The position numbers were made by a program, and so were the translations under genes. The notes under the pieces are model-generated. The model searched no databases and was not told the origin of the DNA. It saw nothing but the letters and a program-made list of their open reading frames with translations. This document shows, in pieces, positions 7,018-13,132 of a stretch of 15,197 nucleotides of DNA. The first letter of the stretch is position 1; the number at the start of each line of letters is the position of its first letter. Source of the DNA: an uncultured Gammaproteobacteria bacterium (GTDB lineage: Bacteria; Pseudomonadota; Gammaproteobacteria; CAJQNE01). The stretch is from contig CAJQNE010000283.1 of the NCBI GenBank assembly GCA_905479545.1, positions 1-15,197 on the forward strand, in the 5' to 3' direction.

Positions 7018-8037
7018 CTAGCCTTCGCTACCAACCTCCACAGCCTTCGTAACCTGATCCAACGTCAGCCGAAGATTATTCGACAAATGCTCCGGAATTC
7101 GAATCAACCGGCCTTGAACCTTAGCATTTAACTCATCAGCAGCAGCCTTCGCGTCATCACCAGCCTCCGGCGTAACCGAAGCCACAACCCGTGCCACGGT
7201 AGTGTCAGCTTCTTTGCGGGTCTTAATGCTAACTACCAATCCATCGATGCTATACCAGCGGCTTTCGGCCCAGCCTTCGGTGGGTTGGTTTTCGTCTTTG
7301 GCTACATCGACAAGCTGCAAGCTACGGATGGCGCTGGCGCTGCGGGCGAGTCCGCTGGGGCTGGCTTCGCGGCCGGGGGGAGTGGGGCTTAGGGTGAACT
7401 CGCCGTTAGCACCGCGGCCGATTTCGTAGGCGGGACCGGTTTCGGGTTGTACTTCGACTTTCTGCAGCTGTTCGCTGGAAATGGCGATGAGCTTGTCGTC
7501 CAGCCAGTCAGTGGCTGAGGTGCCGGGTAGGAAGTCGCGGTTGACTAGCCAGCTTTCTTTGGCAGCGGTTTTACGCATGTAGCTGCCACGGTCGCTGCGG
7601 TTGCCAATAATAATATCGGCGATCGTTTTTTCGCCGGCTTTGATTTGCACGCGGCGGTTGCTGTCGCCTTCGCTGGCTTGGTCGATAGCGGCGACGCCGA
7701 GGCGGTTGTAGAGCTCGGGGTTGTCGGTTTTGCGCTCTACCAGTGTGGCGTCAGCCAGGTTTCTCAGCAACTTGCGAATGTTGGGCACATTGGCGGGGTA
7801 GCCGTCGCGGTTGGTTACTACCCATTTGACGTTATCGCCGGAACCCTGGCGCTGCAGAGTAACGCTGTCGGTTGTGTCGGTGAGGGTTACTTCACTAACG
7901 CTGTCGAGGTTGGTTTTTAGCGCCGGCAAAAATACTTTGCCGGCGTCACTGGCGGTATCTGTCGTGCGGTTCATAAAGGCCAGGGCCAGTAGGCCGGTGG
8001 CGATAAGAGCGAGCAGTATGGCGGTCGATTTTTTCAT
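7018..8037 (-). CDS. DUF4340 domain protein, last gene of GldAFG-like ABC operon
   Basis: The 339-residue product begins MKKSTAILLALIATGLLALA, a signal anchor or uncleaved signal peptide of about 18 hydrophobic residues, so the rest is predicted to be periplasmic. The body is beta-rich and fits DUF4340. Family-like features are segments such as VTLTDTTDSVTLQRQGSGDN, WVVTNRDGYPAN, LGVAAIDQASEGDSNRRVQI, IIIGNRSDRGSYMRK, and W-L-VNRDFLPG before a WLDD motif. DUF4340 proteins are commonly encoded right after GldG-type proteins in this transporter class; their biochemical role is unknown. The start is well supported by AGGAG 8-12 nt upstream. Only 12 bp separate it from the GldG gene stop. A stretch at about residues 217-230 is Pro/Ser/Gly-rich and may be a linker. 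It converges with the HAD gene. Confidence 0.87.
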   Translation of the reverse strand: MKKSTAILLALIATGLLALAFMNRTTDTASDAGKVFLPALKTNLDSVSEVTLTDTTDSVTLQRQGSGDNVKWVVTNRDGYPANVPNIRKLLRNLADATLVERKTDNPELYNRLGVAAIDQASEGDSNRRVQIKAGEKTIADIIIGNRSDRGSYMRKTAAKESWLVNRDFLPGTSATDWLDDKLIAISSEQLQKVEVQPETGPAYEIGRGANGEFTLSPTPPGREASPSGLARSASAIRSLQLVDVAKDENQPTEGWAESRWYSIDGLVVSIKTRKEADTTVARVVASVTPEAGDDAKAAADELNAKVQGRLIRIPEHLSNNLRLTLDQVTKAVEVGSEG

Positions 8038-8049
8038 TACTTGGCTCCT

Positions 8050-9993
8050 TTATGAACGCGTTGTTGAACGATTGGCCGCTGCGGCGCGATCGGTCCGACG
8101 GCGCATTAGCACCATGCATAAAGCGAGTAGCGTTAGTAGCAGCGGCACAAAGGCGATGTTCCAGAACCGCAGCCAATTGCCGAGCATTTTAATGTCACTA
8201 TCCAGCTCATGCTGCACGCTACGCAGATCGGTGCGCACTTCCATGCGTTCGTTCATGTAATTTTGCAGCTGGTTCTGGCTGTTCTCATCGAGCGTTAACG
8301 CTGCGGTGCCGTCACCTTGATTCCGCAGTGAGGTCAGGCTGGCTTCAATATCTTTCAGCTTGCTTTCGAGCTCTTCCTGCTTGGCTTGATACTTCGCGTT
8401 GGCTTCACGCTTTAGCTCGTTCACCTTTTCGAACGGCCGACTGTAACCGGCGCGGCTGCGAATGCCGATAAGTGCTGAGCTGCCGAGTAGGTTGTCGACG
8501 GCGGCGAGCAGGAAATCTAGATTGTTGGCGACTGGTTGGATAACCTGCTGACCAAACTGGTTTTGTACCTGTGCCCAGTAGCGGTCGGTGAGCATGTCGC
8601 TATCCGCGACCACCACGACATTGATGTCGCCAGCCGATTGCTTCTGATGAGCCTGCACAAAGTTTTCGGGCTCGTCCGCTATATCTTCATCGTTGGCACC
8701 GGCGATAGTCGGCTTGCCATCGGGGAATGCAGATTTGGCTTTGCCACGCAGCCGTGCCGCGATGGTGTAGCGGTCATCATCGATTTTGAGTGCTGCCTGA
8801 ATTTCACGTTGGGAAATACCGGGCTGAATAATATAGGTGTCGATAAGCCCTGAGTTGGCGCTGCTTTGTAGTAGCGGCAGGAATTCGATACCGCTATCTT
8901 TAACGGGCTCAAGCGCTCCGGTTACGCCAAGGTTCAGGGTTTCTAAGCCTGAGGTAATGGTGTCGTCCTGATTAATCGCCTCACCGCGTAAGCCGAGCAG
9001 GGTGACGTGATATTCCGGCGGCTTGCGAGGGTCGGTTTGCAGGCCGAGGGCGTAATCGGCGTCGCCGAGCACTTTCTCTTTAATCAGCCGTGCGCCCCAA
9101 TTCGGTAGCAGTTTGTCGAGCGAGGAATCCGGCGACGCGGCATCCGGGTTCAGCATGCCGGCACCACCCATTCTCATCGCAACTTCGGAATTAGGGTCGA
9201 CAAATACTAGGGCCTTGCCGCCGCCGAGCACGTATTGATCGATAGCGTAGAGCATGGACTCAGCCAGGTTGGTGGGGTGAATCAGTACCAACAGGCCAAG
9301 GTCGTCGGGCAATTCAGTCGCCGTATCGGCAATAGGCTGCACCTCGAAGAACTGTTCCATTTGCGAAATGGTGAGCCATGGTTCACTGCGCTGGCCGTTA
9401 ACCGGGTTATTTTTGCCGCCAAATACCGGCAGTGAACTGAGCACGCCGACGACCGGCTTGGTGAGTACGCCCAGCTCGTAAACCATTTTGGTAATGTCGT
9501 ATTCCAGCTGGCTTTCACGGTTTGGTTGTAGGAACGGGATTACATCGCTGCCATCGAGCGCATTGGTGCCGGCCAGTCCGAGGTAAAGCGTGTCGCCAAG
9601 GTTGTTGATTGGCACGGCTTCGACGCCGAGAGCGGTGGCCTGATCTTCCTGTTCGGAAAACGGCGTCGGCTCGATGATCTGCAGCGTGAGTTTGCCGTTG
9701 GAGGCACGCTGCATTTCACTTAGCAGCTCTTCGACACGGCGGCCCCAGGTTTGTACCTGACCCAGCTTGCTGGCCTGGTCGCGGCTGTAGAAGAAATACA
9801 GGTTAACCGGTTCGGCAAGGTTCTGCAGTACGTCTTTGGTGCCATCCGAGAGGGTGTAAAGCTGATTTTCGGTTAAATCCAGTCGGCTGCTGCGCAGCAT
9901 GGTTTGGCTGGCGGCGACAATAGCGACCAGCAAAACAGCCAGAATAAGCAGGCCGATTTTTGAATAGCTTTTTTGTTGAGTTAATTTCGCCAT
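8050..9993 (-). CDS. GldG-type ABC transporter auxiliary membrane protein
   Basis: The 647-residue protein resembles GldG-family (ABC_transp_aux) proteins. An N-terminal transmembrane helix at about 12-30 is followed by the family signature RLDLTENQLYTLSDGTKDVL. A large domain, probably outside the cytoplasmic membrane, follows, with segments LYFFYSRDQA, PVVGVLSSLPVFGG and LVFVDPNSEVAMRMGG. Near the C-terminus comes a long charged region predicted as coiled coil (about 522-600), then a second helix at about 609-630 ending in MRRRT. Helices at both ends place the main body on one side of the membrane. GldG works with GldA and GldF in Bacteroidetes gliding, but homologues are widespread in non-gliding bacteria, so gliding should not be assumed. 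The start lies 3 bp after the permease stop, with AAGAAGG inside the end of the permease gene as a possible ribosome binding site. Confidence 0.88.
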   Translation of the reverse strand: MAKLTQQKSYSKIGLLILAVLLVAIVAASQTMLRSSRLDLTENQLYTLSDGTKDVLQNLAEPVNLYFFYSRDQASKLGQVQTWGRRVEELLSEMQRASNGKLTLQIIEPTPFSEQEDQATALGVEAVPINNLGDTLYLGLAGTNALDGSDVIPFLQPNRESQLEYDITKMVYELGVLTKPVVGVLSSLPVFGGKNNPVNGQRSEPWLTISQMEQFFEVQPIADTATELPDDLGLLVLIHPTNLAESMLYAIDQYVLGGGKALVFVDPNSEVAMRMGGAGMLNPDAASPDSSLDKLLPNWGARLIKEKVLGDADYALGLQTDPRKPPEYHVTLLGLRGEAINQDDTITSGLETLNLGVTGALEPVKDSGIEFLPLLQSSANSGLIDTYIIQPGISQREIQAALKIDDDRYTIAARLRGKAKSAFPDGKPTIAGANDEDIADEPENFVQAHQKQSAGDINVVVVADSDMLTDRYWAQVQNQFGQQVIQPVANNLDFLLAAVDNLLGSSALIGIRSRAGYSRPFEKVNELKREANAKYQAKQEELESKLKDIEASLTSLRNQGDGTAALTLDENSQNQLQNYMNERMEVRTDLRSVQHELDSDIKMLGNWLRFWNIAFVPLLLTLLALCMVLMRRRTDRAAAANRSTTRS

Positions 9994-9996
9994 GGT

Positions 9997-10725
9997 TTAG
10001 TCAGCCTTCTTCATGTCGATAACAAGCGCCGTGGCGTAGAGCCAGACCAGAATGACGGCGGCAAAATAAATGATGTCGCGCAGGTCGATAACGCCTTTGC
10101 TAATCGCCTGAAAATGGCTAAAAAAGCTCATGCTGGAAATAGCCTGCAACAGCTCCGTGGGGACAAATCTGCTTATAAAGTTCAGCACCACCGGCCAGCC
10201 TGCGGCGACGAATAAGAAACACACCACCGCCGTGAGAATAAAGGCAATAACCTGGCTGCGGGTTGCCGCTGAGAGGCAGGAGCCAATCGCCAGAAAGCCT
10301 CCGGCCATTAACCAGCTGCCCAGATAGGCGGCAAAAACGGTGCCGTTATCCGGCTCGCCAAGGTAGTTGACGGTAATCCACAGCGGTGCGGTGAGCATTA
10401 GCGACAGGCCGATGAATATCCAGGCGGCGAGGAACTTAGCGACCACCGCTTGCCACATCGTTATTGGCAGAGTGAGCAACAGTTCGATGCTGCCGGTTTT
10501 ACGCTCGTCCGCCCAAAGCCGCATGGCGATAGCCGGTACCAGGAACAGGTAGAGGAACGGGTGGAACAGGAAGAAGGTTTGCAGGTCTGCCTGGCCACGT
10601 TCGTAGAAATTGCCAATTTCAAAGGTGAACACGCCGGTGAGCACCAGAAAAATCATTAAAAATACGTAGGCGAGCGGCGTTGAAAAGTAGCTCGCTAGCT
10701 CTCGTTTAAACAGGGTGAAAATCAT
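9997..10725 (-). CDS. ABC-2 type permease, GldF-like
   Basis: The 242-residue protein is highly hydrophobic with about six predicted membrane helices: near residues 16-36, 53-70, 92-116, 130-150, 158-180 and 218-236. After the second helix it has AMRLWADERKTGSIELLLTL followed by PI, the conserved cytoplasmic segment of ABC-2 permeases that contacts the ATPase. N-terminal FKRELASYFSTPLAYVF is typical of the GldF/NosY-like group. It presumably forms a dimeric membrane channel with the ATPase encoded 25 bp upstream in the same transcript. An AGGA sequence precedes the ATG. Direction and substrate of transport are not evident; the subclass is mostly associated with export or mechanical coupling across the envelope. 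Confidence 0.9.
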   Translation of the reverse strand: MIFTLFKRELASYFSTPLAYVFLMIFLVLTGVFTFEIGNFYERGQADLQTFFLFHPFLYLFLVPAIAMRLWADERKTGSIELLLTLPITMWQAVVAKFLAAWIFIGLSLMLTAPLWITVNYLGEPDNGTVFAAYLGSWLMAGGFLAIGSCLSAATRSQVIAFILTAVVCFLFVAAGWPVVLNFISRFVPTELLQAISSMSFFSHFQAISKGVIDLRDIIYFAAVILVWLYATALVIDMKKAD

Positions 10726-10750
10726 TGTTTATGTCCTTGAACACTCAAGC

Positions 10751-11701
10751 TTAGGCGGCGACGCGATCCCAGGCCGCTTTCGCGCTGGGTCGGGTAATGT
10801 CGCGGAATACTTCGTCGAGGCGGCCGCGTTCGCGGGCCAGTTCGGTAATCGGCCAGTTATGTTCTCGAGCCAATTTGGCGACTAAATCGTACAAGCCAGC
10901 TTCGTCGCCTTCGCGTGGGAATACCGTTACGGCGTTGCCTTCTAAGGCAATATTGCGCGCCTGCGGCAGCACTTTTAGTAACTCGGCAGCTTTGGCGGCC
11001 TCGGGGCTGTGCAGAGTTACTGCCTGGTGGAATTTGGAGCGGGCGGTGAGTTCGGCCGGGGTACCGTCGGCCATCATTTTGCCGTCGGAAATAATCATTG
11101 CCCGGGTACAAACTGCTTCTACTTCTTCGAGAATATGGGTCGAAATAATTAGCAGCTTATCTTCAGCCATGCGGGTTATCAGCTCGCGTACCTGATGCTT
11201 CTGGTTAGGGTCGAGGCCGTCTGTTGGCTCGTCCATTATTAGTATGTTCGGGTTATGCAGTAGTGCCTGAGCTAAACCGACGCGACGGGTAAAACCTTTA
11301 GACAGGTTGTCGATTTGGCGGTGCAGCACTTCTTCCAGTTCCACCGTTTCAATGGCTGTATCAATCGCCGCTTTGGCTTCCCGACCGCGTAGGCCGCGGA
11401 CTTGAGCGATAAATTTCAGAAATGACTTCACCGTCATGTCGCCCCAGGCAGGTGCACCTTCAGGCAAATAACCGATCTGTTGTTTTGCTTCTATCGGGTT
11501 CCGCTGCACATCAAAACCGTTAATGCGGGCAATGCCTGAAGTAGGGCGTAGAAACCCGGTGAGCATTTTCATGGTGGTGGATTTGCCGGCACCGTTTGGT
11601 CCCAAAAACCCCAGCACTTCGCCCGGTCTTACTTCAAATGACAGGTCGTCGACCGCTTTAAAGCTGCCGAAGTGTTTGGAGAGTCGGTCTGCTTCGATCA
11701 T
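10751..11701 (-). CDS. ABC transporter ATP-binding protein, GldA/NatA-like
   Basis: This nucleotide-binding subunit energises the permease encoded next to it. The start is set at the ATG at 11701, preceded by GAGGAG at good spacing. The open frame extends 31 codons further upstream, but that part is not family-like and lies in the divergent promoter region. From this start the protein has 316 residues. Walker A is GPNGAGKST (34-42). The signature is the degenerate LSKGF (133-137), normal for this subfamily. Walker B is ILIMDEPT (153-160), followed by the D-loop DGLDP. The switch histidine is in ISTHILEE (about H189). The Q-loop is in the region QQIGYLPEGAPAWGDMT. The roughly 95 residues after the core are a regulatory C-terminal extension common in DrrA/NatA-type ATPases. 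It is the first gene of the four-gene operon and divergent from cbpA. Confidence 0.93.
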   Translation of the reverse strand: MIEADRLSKHFGSFKAVDDLSFEVRPGEVLGFLGPNGAGKSTTMKMLTGFLRPTSGIARINGFDVQRNPIEAKQQIGYLPEGAPAWGDMTVKSFLKFIAQVRGLRGREAKAAIDTAIETVELEEVLHRQIDNLSKGFTRRVGLAQALLHNPNILIMDEPTDGLDPNQKHQVRELITRMAEDKLLIISTHILEEVEAVCTRAMIISDGKMMADGTPAELTARSKFHQAVTLHSPEAAKAAELLKVLPQARNIALEGNAVTVFPREGDEAGLYDLVAKLAREHNWPITELARERGRLDEVFRDITRPSAKAAWDRVAA

Positions 11702-11726
11702 AAAGGCTCCTCTGCGTGCTGCTATA

Positions 11727-11742
11727 GGCCATATAGATGGCC
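11727..11742. promoter_or_regulatory. Dyad GGCCAT-N4-ATGGCC upstream of the ABC operon
   Basis: A perfect inverted repeat with 6-bp arms and an ATAG spacer starts 26 bp upstream of the ABC ATPase start codon. On the minus strand it overlaps CTATAT and TATAGC, possible -10 sequences, so it could be an operator. No regulator gene lies nearby. Confidence 0.35.
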
Positions 11743-11768
11743 CGGTTGGCACGGCTGTGTCGCAAATT

Positions 11769-11796
11769 CTTGAATTTCGCCATTGCAGCCGCATAT
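11769..11796 (+). promoter_or_regulatory. Candidate sigma-32 (heat-shock) promoter for cbpA
   Basis: CTTGAA (11769-11774) is followed after 14 bp by CCGCATAT (11789-11796). The heat-shock sigma factor consensus is CTTGAA, 13-17 bp, CCCCATNT, so the match has one deviation in the -10 and none in the core -35. The downstream gene encodes a DnaJ-family co-chaperone, which fits. Predicted transcription start is near 11803, giving a leader of about 80 nt. Confidence 0.5.
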
Positions 11797-11845
11797 TTCA
11801 TACAGAATGCAGCGCCAGCGTGTGCTGCGACCATAATGATTTTCC

Positions 11846-11867
11846 AAAGCGCCGCAAGCGGTGCTTT
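11846..11867 (+). promoter_or_regulatory. Hairpin in the cbpA leader
   Basis: AAAGCGCCG (11846-11854) pairs with CGGTGCTTT (11859-11867), nine pairs including one G-U, around CAAG. It ends 18 nt before the cbpA ATG, next to where the ribosome binds. It could act on translation or be a terminator-like attenuator; only three T residues close it and the stem is already paired to them. Confidence 0.45.
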
Positions 11868-11885
11868 CAAGACAGAGTGTTTTGC

Positions 11886-12806
11886 ATGAAGTTTCGCGAT
11901 TATTACGAAGTGCTGGGTGTGGCACGTAACGCCGATGCCGATACCATTAAAAAGGCTTATCGGCGCAAGGCTCGTGAGTTCCATCCGGACAAAAACAAAG
12001 AAGCTGGCGCCGAAGACAAGTTCAAAGAGGTGCAGGAAGCCTACGAGGTGTTGAAAGACGCTGAGAAGCGTCGGGCCTTTGACCAGCTCGGCAAGAACTA
12101 TAAGCATGGCCAGGACTTTCAACCTCCACCGGGCTGGCAGAGTCAGTTCAGTGAAACATTTGGTGGCGGAGGCGGCGGCCAAGGTGGCTTCAGTGACATT
12201 TTTGAATCGATGTTTGCCGGTGGTGGTGCTTCCGGCTTTGGGGGTGGTCAGGGTGGTTTCGGTGGCGCAGGTTTTGGCGGTCAGCAGCGCCGGCCAGCAC
12301 CACCGCCGCCAAGAGAAATGGATTTAGGCATTACGCTGGAAGAGGTTGCCGAAGGTAGTAACCGACAAATTCGATTGAACGTTAATGGCGAAAATAAAAC
12401 GCTAAACGTTAAAGTGCCAAAAGGTGCCAGTGAGGGCCAAAAGCTGCGGCTCTCAGGGCAGGCGGGTGGTGCTGACCTTATTTTGATTCTGACGATTAAT
12501 AAGCACGCGCACTTTGAGCCAAAGGGCCGCGACATTCACAGCGAGCTGGCATTGGCGCCCTGGGAAGCCGCGCTTGGTGCTACGCTGCCGATTAAAACTT
12601 TGGCTGGCGAAGTGAATATGAAAATACCGGCCGGCAGCCAGGGCGGCAAAAAGCTGCGGCTGCGTGGCCGTGGTTTGCCGGAAGGCGAAAAGGTTGGTGA
12701 TCAATACGTGACGTTGGTGATTAAGACGCCACCAGCGGATTCACCGGAGCTAACGGCTGCGTATGAGCAGCTTGCCGCCAGTGGGTTTGATGCGCGCAGC
12801 CTTTAG
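11886..12806 (+). CDS. cbpA: Curved-DNA-binding / DnaJ-type co-chaperone CbpA
   Basis: The 306-residue protein has a J domain (about 5-70) with the HPD motif at 33-35, which stimulates the ATPase of DnaK. A Gly/Phe-rich linker follows at about 95-140 (SDIFESMFAGGG and GFGGGQGGFGG). Two C-terminal substrate-binding beta domains come next, with PREMDLGITLEEVAEGSNRQ, VKVPKGASEGQKLRLSGQ and KIPAGSQGGKKLRLRGRGLP. The zinc-finger domain of DnaJ itself is absent, which makes it a type II J protein of the CbpA type. The ATG at 11886 is chosen because the J domain begins immediately; the frame is open upstream through the divergent intergenic DNA but is not conserved-looking there. Only a weak purine stretch precedes the ATG. 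E. coli cbpA is followed by the modulator gene cbpM; none is seen here. A heat-shock-type promoter lies upstream. Confidence 0.93.
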   Translation: MKFRDYYEVLGVARNADADTIKKAYRRKAREFHPDKNKEAGAEDKFKEVQEAYEVLKDAEKRRAFDQLGKNYKHGQDFQPPPGWQSQFSETFGGGGGGQGGFSDIFESMFAGGGASGFGGGQGGFGGAGFGGQQRRPAPPPPREMDLGITLEEVAEGSNRQIRLNVNGENKTLNVKVPKGASEGQKLRLSGQAGGADLILILTINKHAHFEPKGRDIHSELALAPWEAALGATLPIKTLAGEVNMKIPAGSQGGKKLRLRGRGLPEGEKVGDQYVTLVIKTPPADSPELTAAYEQLAASGFDARSL

Positions 12807-12839
12807 AGGGTGGCCCGAAACTTTTTCCTACCAGTAAAC

Positions 12840-12901
12840 CCGTTCACCCTGAGCTAGCCGAAGGGCCTGCTATGGGACCTCGACAAGCTCGGCCTGAACG
12901 G
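12840..12901. repeat. REP-like imperfect palindrome downstream of cbpA
   Basis: An arm of 25 bp beginning CCGTTCACCCTGAGCT (12840-12864) faces a 24-bp arm ending GAGCTCGG-like sequence and CCTGAACGG (12878-12901) across a 13-bp spacer, with a few mismatches. Sequences of the type GTTC-CCCTGAGC-TGTCGAAGG paired with CGACAAGCTC-GGGCGAAC are familiar dispersed intergenic palindromes in gammaproteobacteria. It may also stabilise the cbpA 3' end. Confidence 0.65.
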
Positions 12902-12909
12902 TTACTTGT

Positions 12910-12943
12910 AGGGGGCTGTAAAAGCCAGCTTTCACAACACCCT
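12910..12943. repeat. Hairpin pairing better on the minus strand
   Basis: AGGG (12910-12913) pairs with CCCT (12940-12943). Inside, 11-nt arms 12915-12925 and 12928-12938 face each other across two bases. On the minus strand all 11 positions pair, two as G-U; on the plus strand those two are mismatches. No T tract follows on either strand. Confidence 0.5.
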
Positions 12944-12993
12944 CATGATTCAGCAGCCAGAGCAGTTAGCGTCTAAGCAATCCGGCCATTGTG

Positions 12994-13031
12994 AACATTA
13001 AATGCGGCCAATGGTCGCCGCATATAATGTT
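12994..13031. promoter_or_regulatory. 15-bp inverted repeat covering a TATAAT box
   Basis: The arms AACATTAAATGCGGC (12994-13008) and GCCGCATATAATGTT (13017-13031) are complementary at 14 of 15 positions, with an 8-bp spacer CAATGGTC. The right arm contains a perfect TATAAT (13023-13028), positioned to drive the lipoprotein hydrolase gene about 100 bp downstream. No good -35 sequence is found 16-18 bp upstream, which suggests an activator-dependent promoter or a repressor operator. Confidence 0.55.
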
Positions 13032-13043
13032 GTTACTCTTCGA

Positions 13044-13053
13044 GTATTAATAC
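13044..13053. promoter_or_regulatory. Perfect palindrome GTATTAATAC
   Basis: A perfect 10-bp palindrome lies 12 bp beyond the larger dyad. It overlaps a short TACTC-TTC-GAGTA hairpin (13034-13046). It falls just after the expected transcription start, a usual place for an operator half of a dimeric regulator. Confidence 0.35.
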
Positions 13054-13099
13054 AAAAAGCTAATACCGCATGTTGCCCATCCGAGGCGGCAGCGAATGT

Positions 13100-13118
13100 C
13101 ACACGGCACGCCCGTGTG
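13100..13118 (+). promoter_or_regulatory. Hairpin abutting the ribosome binding site of the hydrolase gene
   Basis: CACACGG (13100-13106) and CCGTGTG (13112-13118) form a perfect 7-bp stem around CACGC. One base later starts the Shine-Dalgarno sequence GGAGG (13120-13124), 8 nt before the ATG at 13133. The position suggests an effect on translation initiation. Confidence 0.45.
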
Positions 13119-13132
13119 CGGAGGAAGTAACG

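Noticed and set aside
10751..11701. Degenerate ABC signature LSKGF instead of LSGGQ as a sign of inactivity
   Set aside because: This variant is normal for the GldA-like subfamily, and Walker A, Walker B and the switch histidine are intact.
11702..11794. 31-codon N-terminal extension of the ABC ATPase
   Set aside because: The ATG at 11701 has a strong GAGGAG and matches the family N-terminus; the extension does not resemble the family.
11523..11885. N-terminal extension of cbpA by 121 codons
   Set aside because: The J domain begins at the ATG at 11886; the upstream frame crosses the ABC ATPase gene on the other strand and the promoter region.
13058..13071. A stretch resembling 16S rRNA (GCTAATACCGCAT)
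   Set aside because: Only about 13 bases match and neither flank continues the similarity; it is most likely chance.
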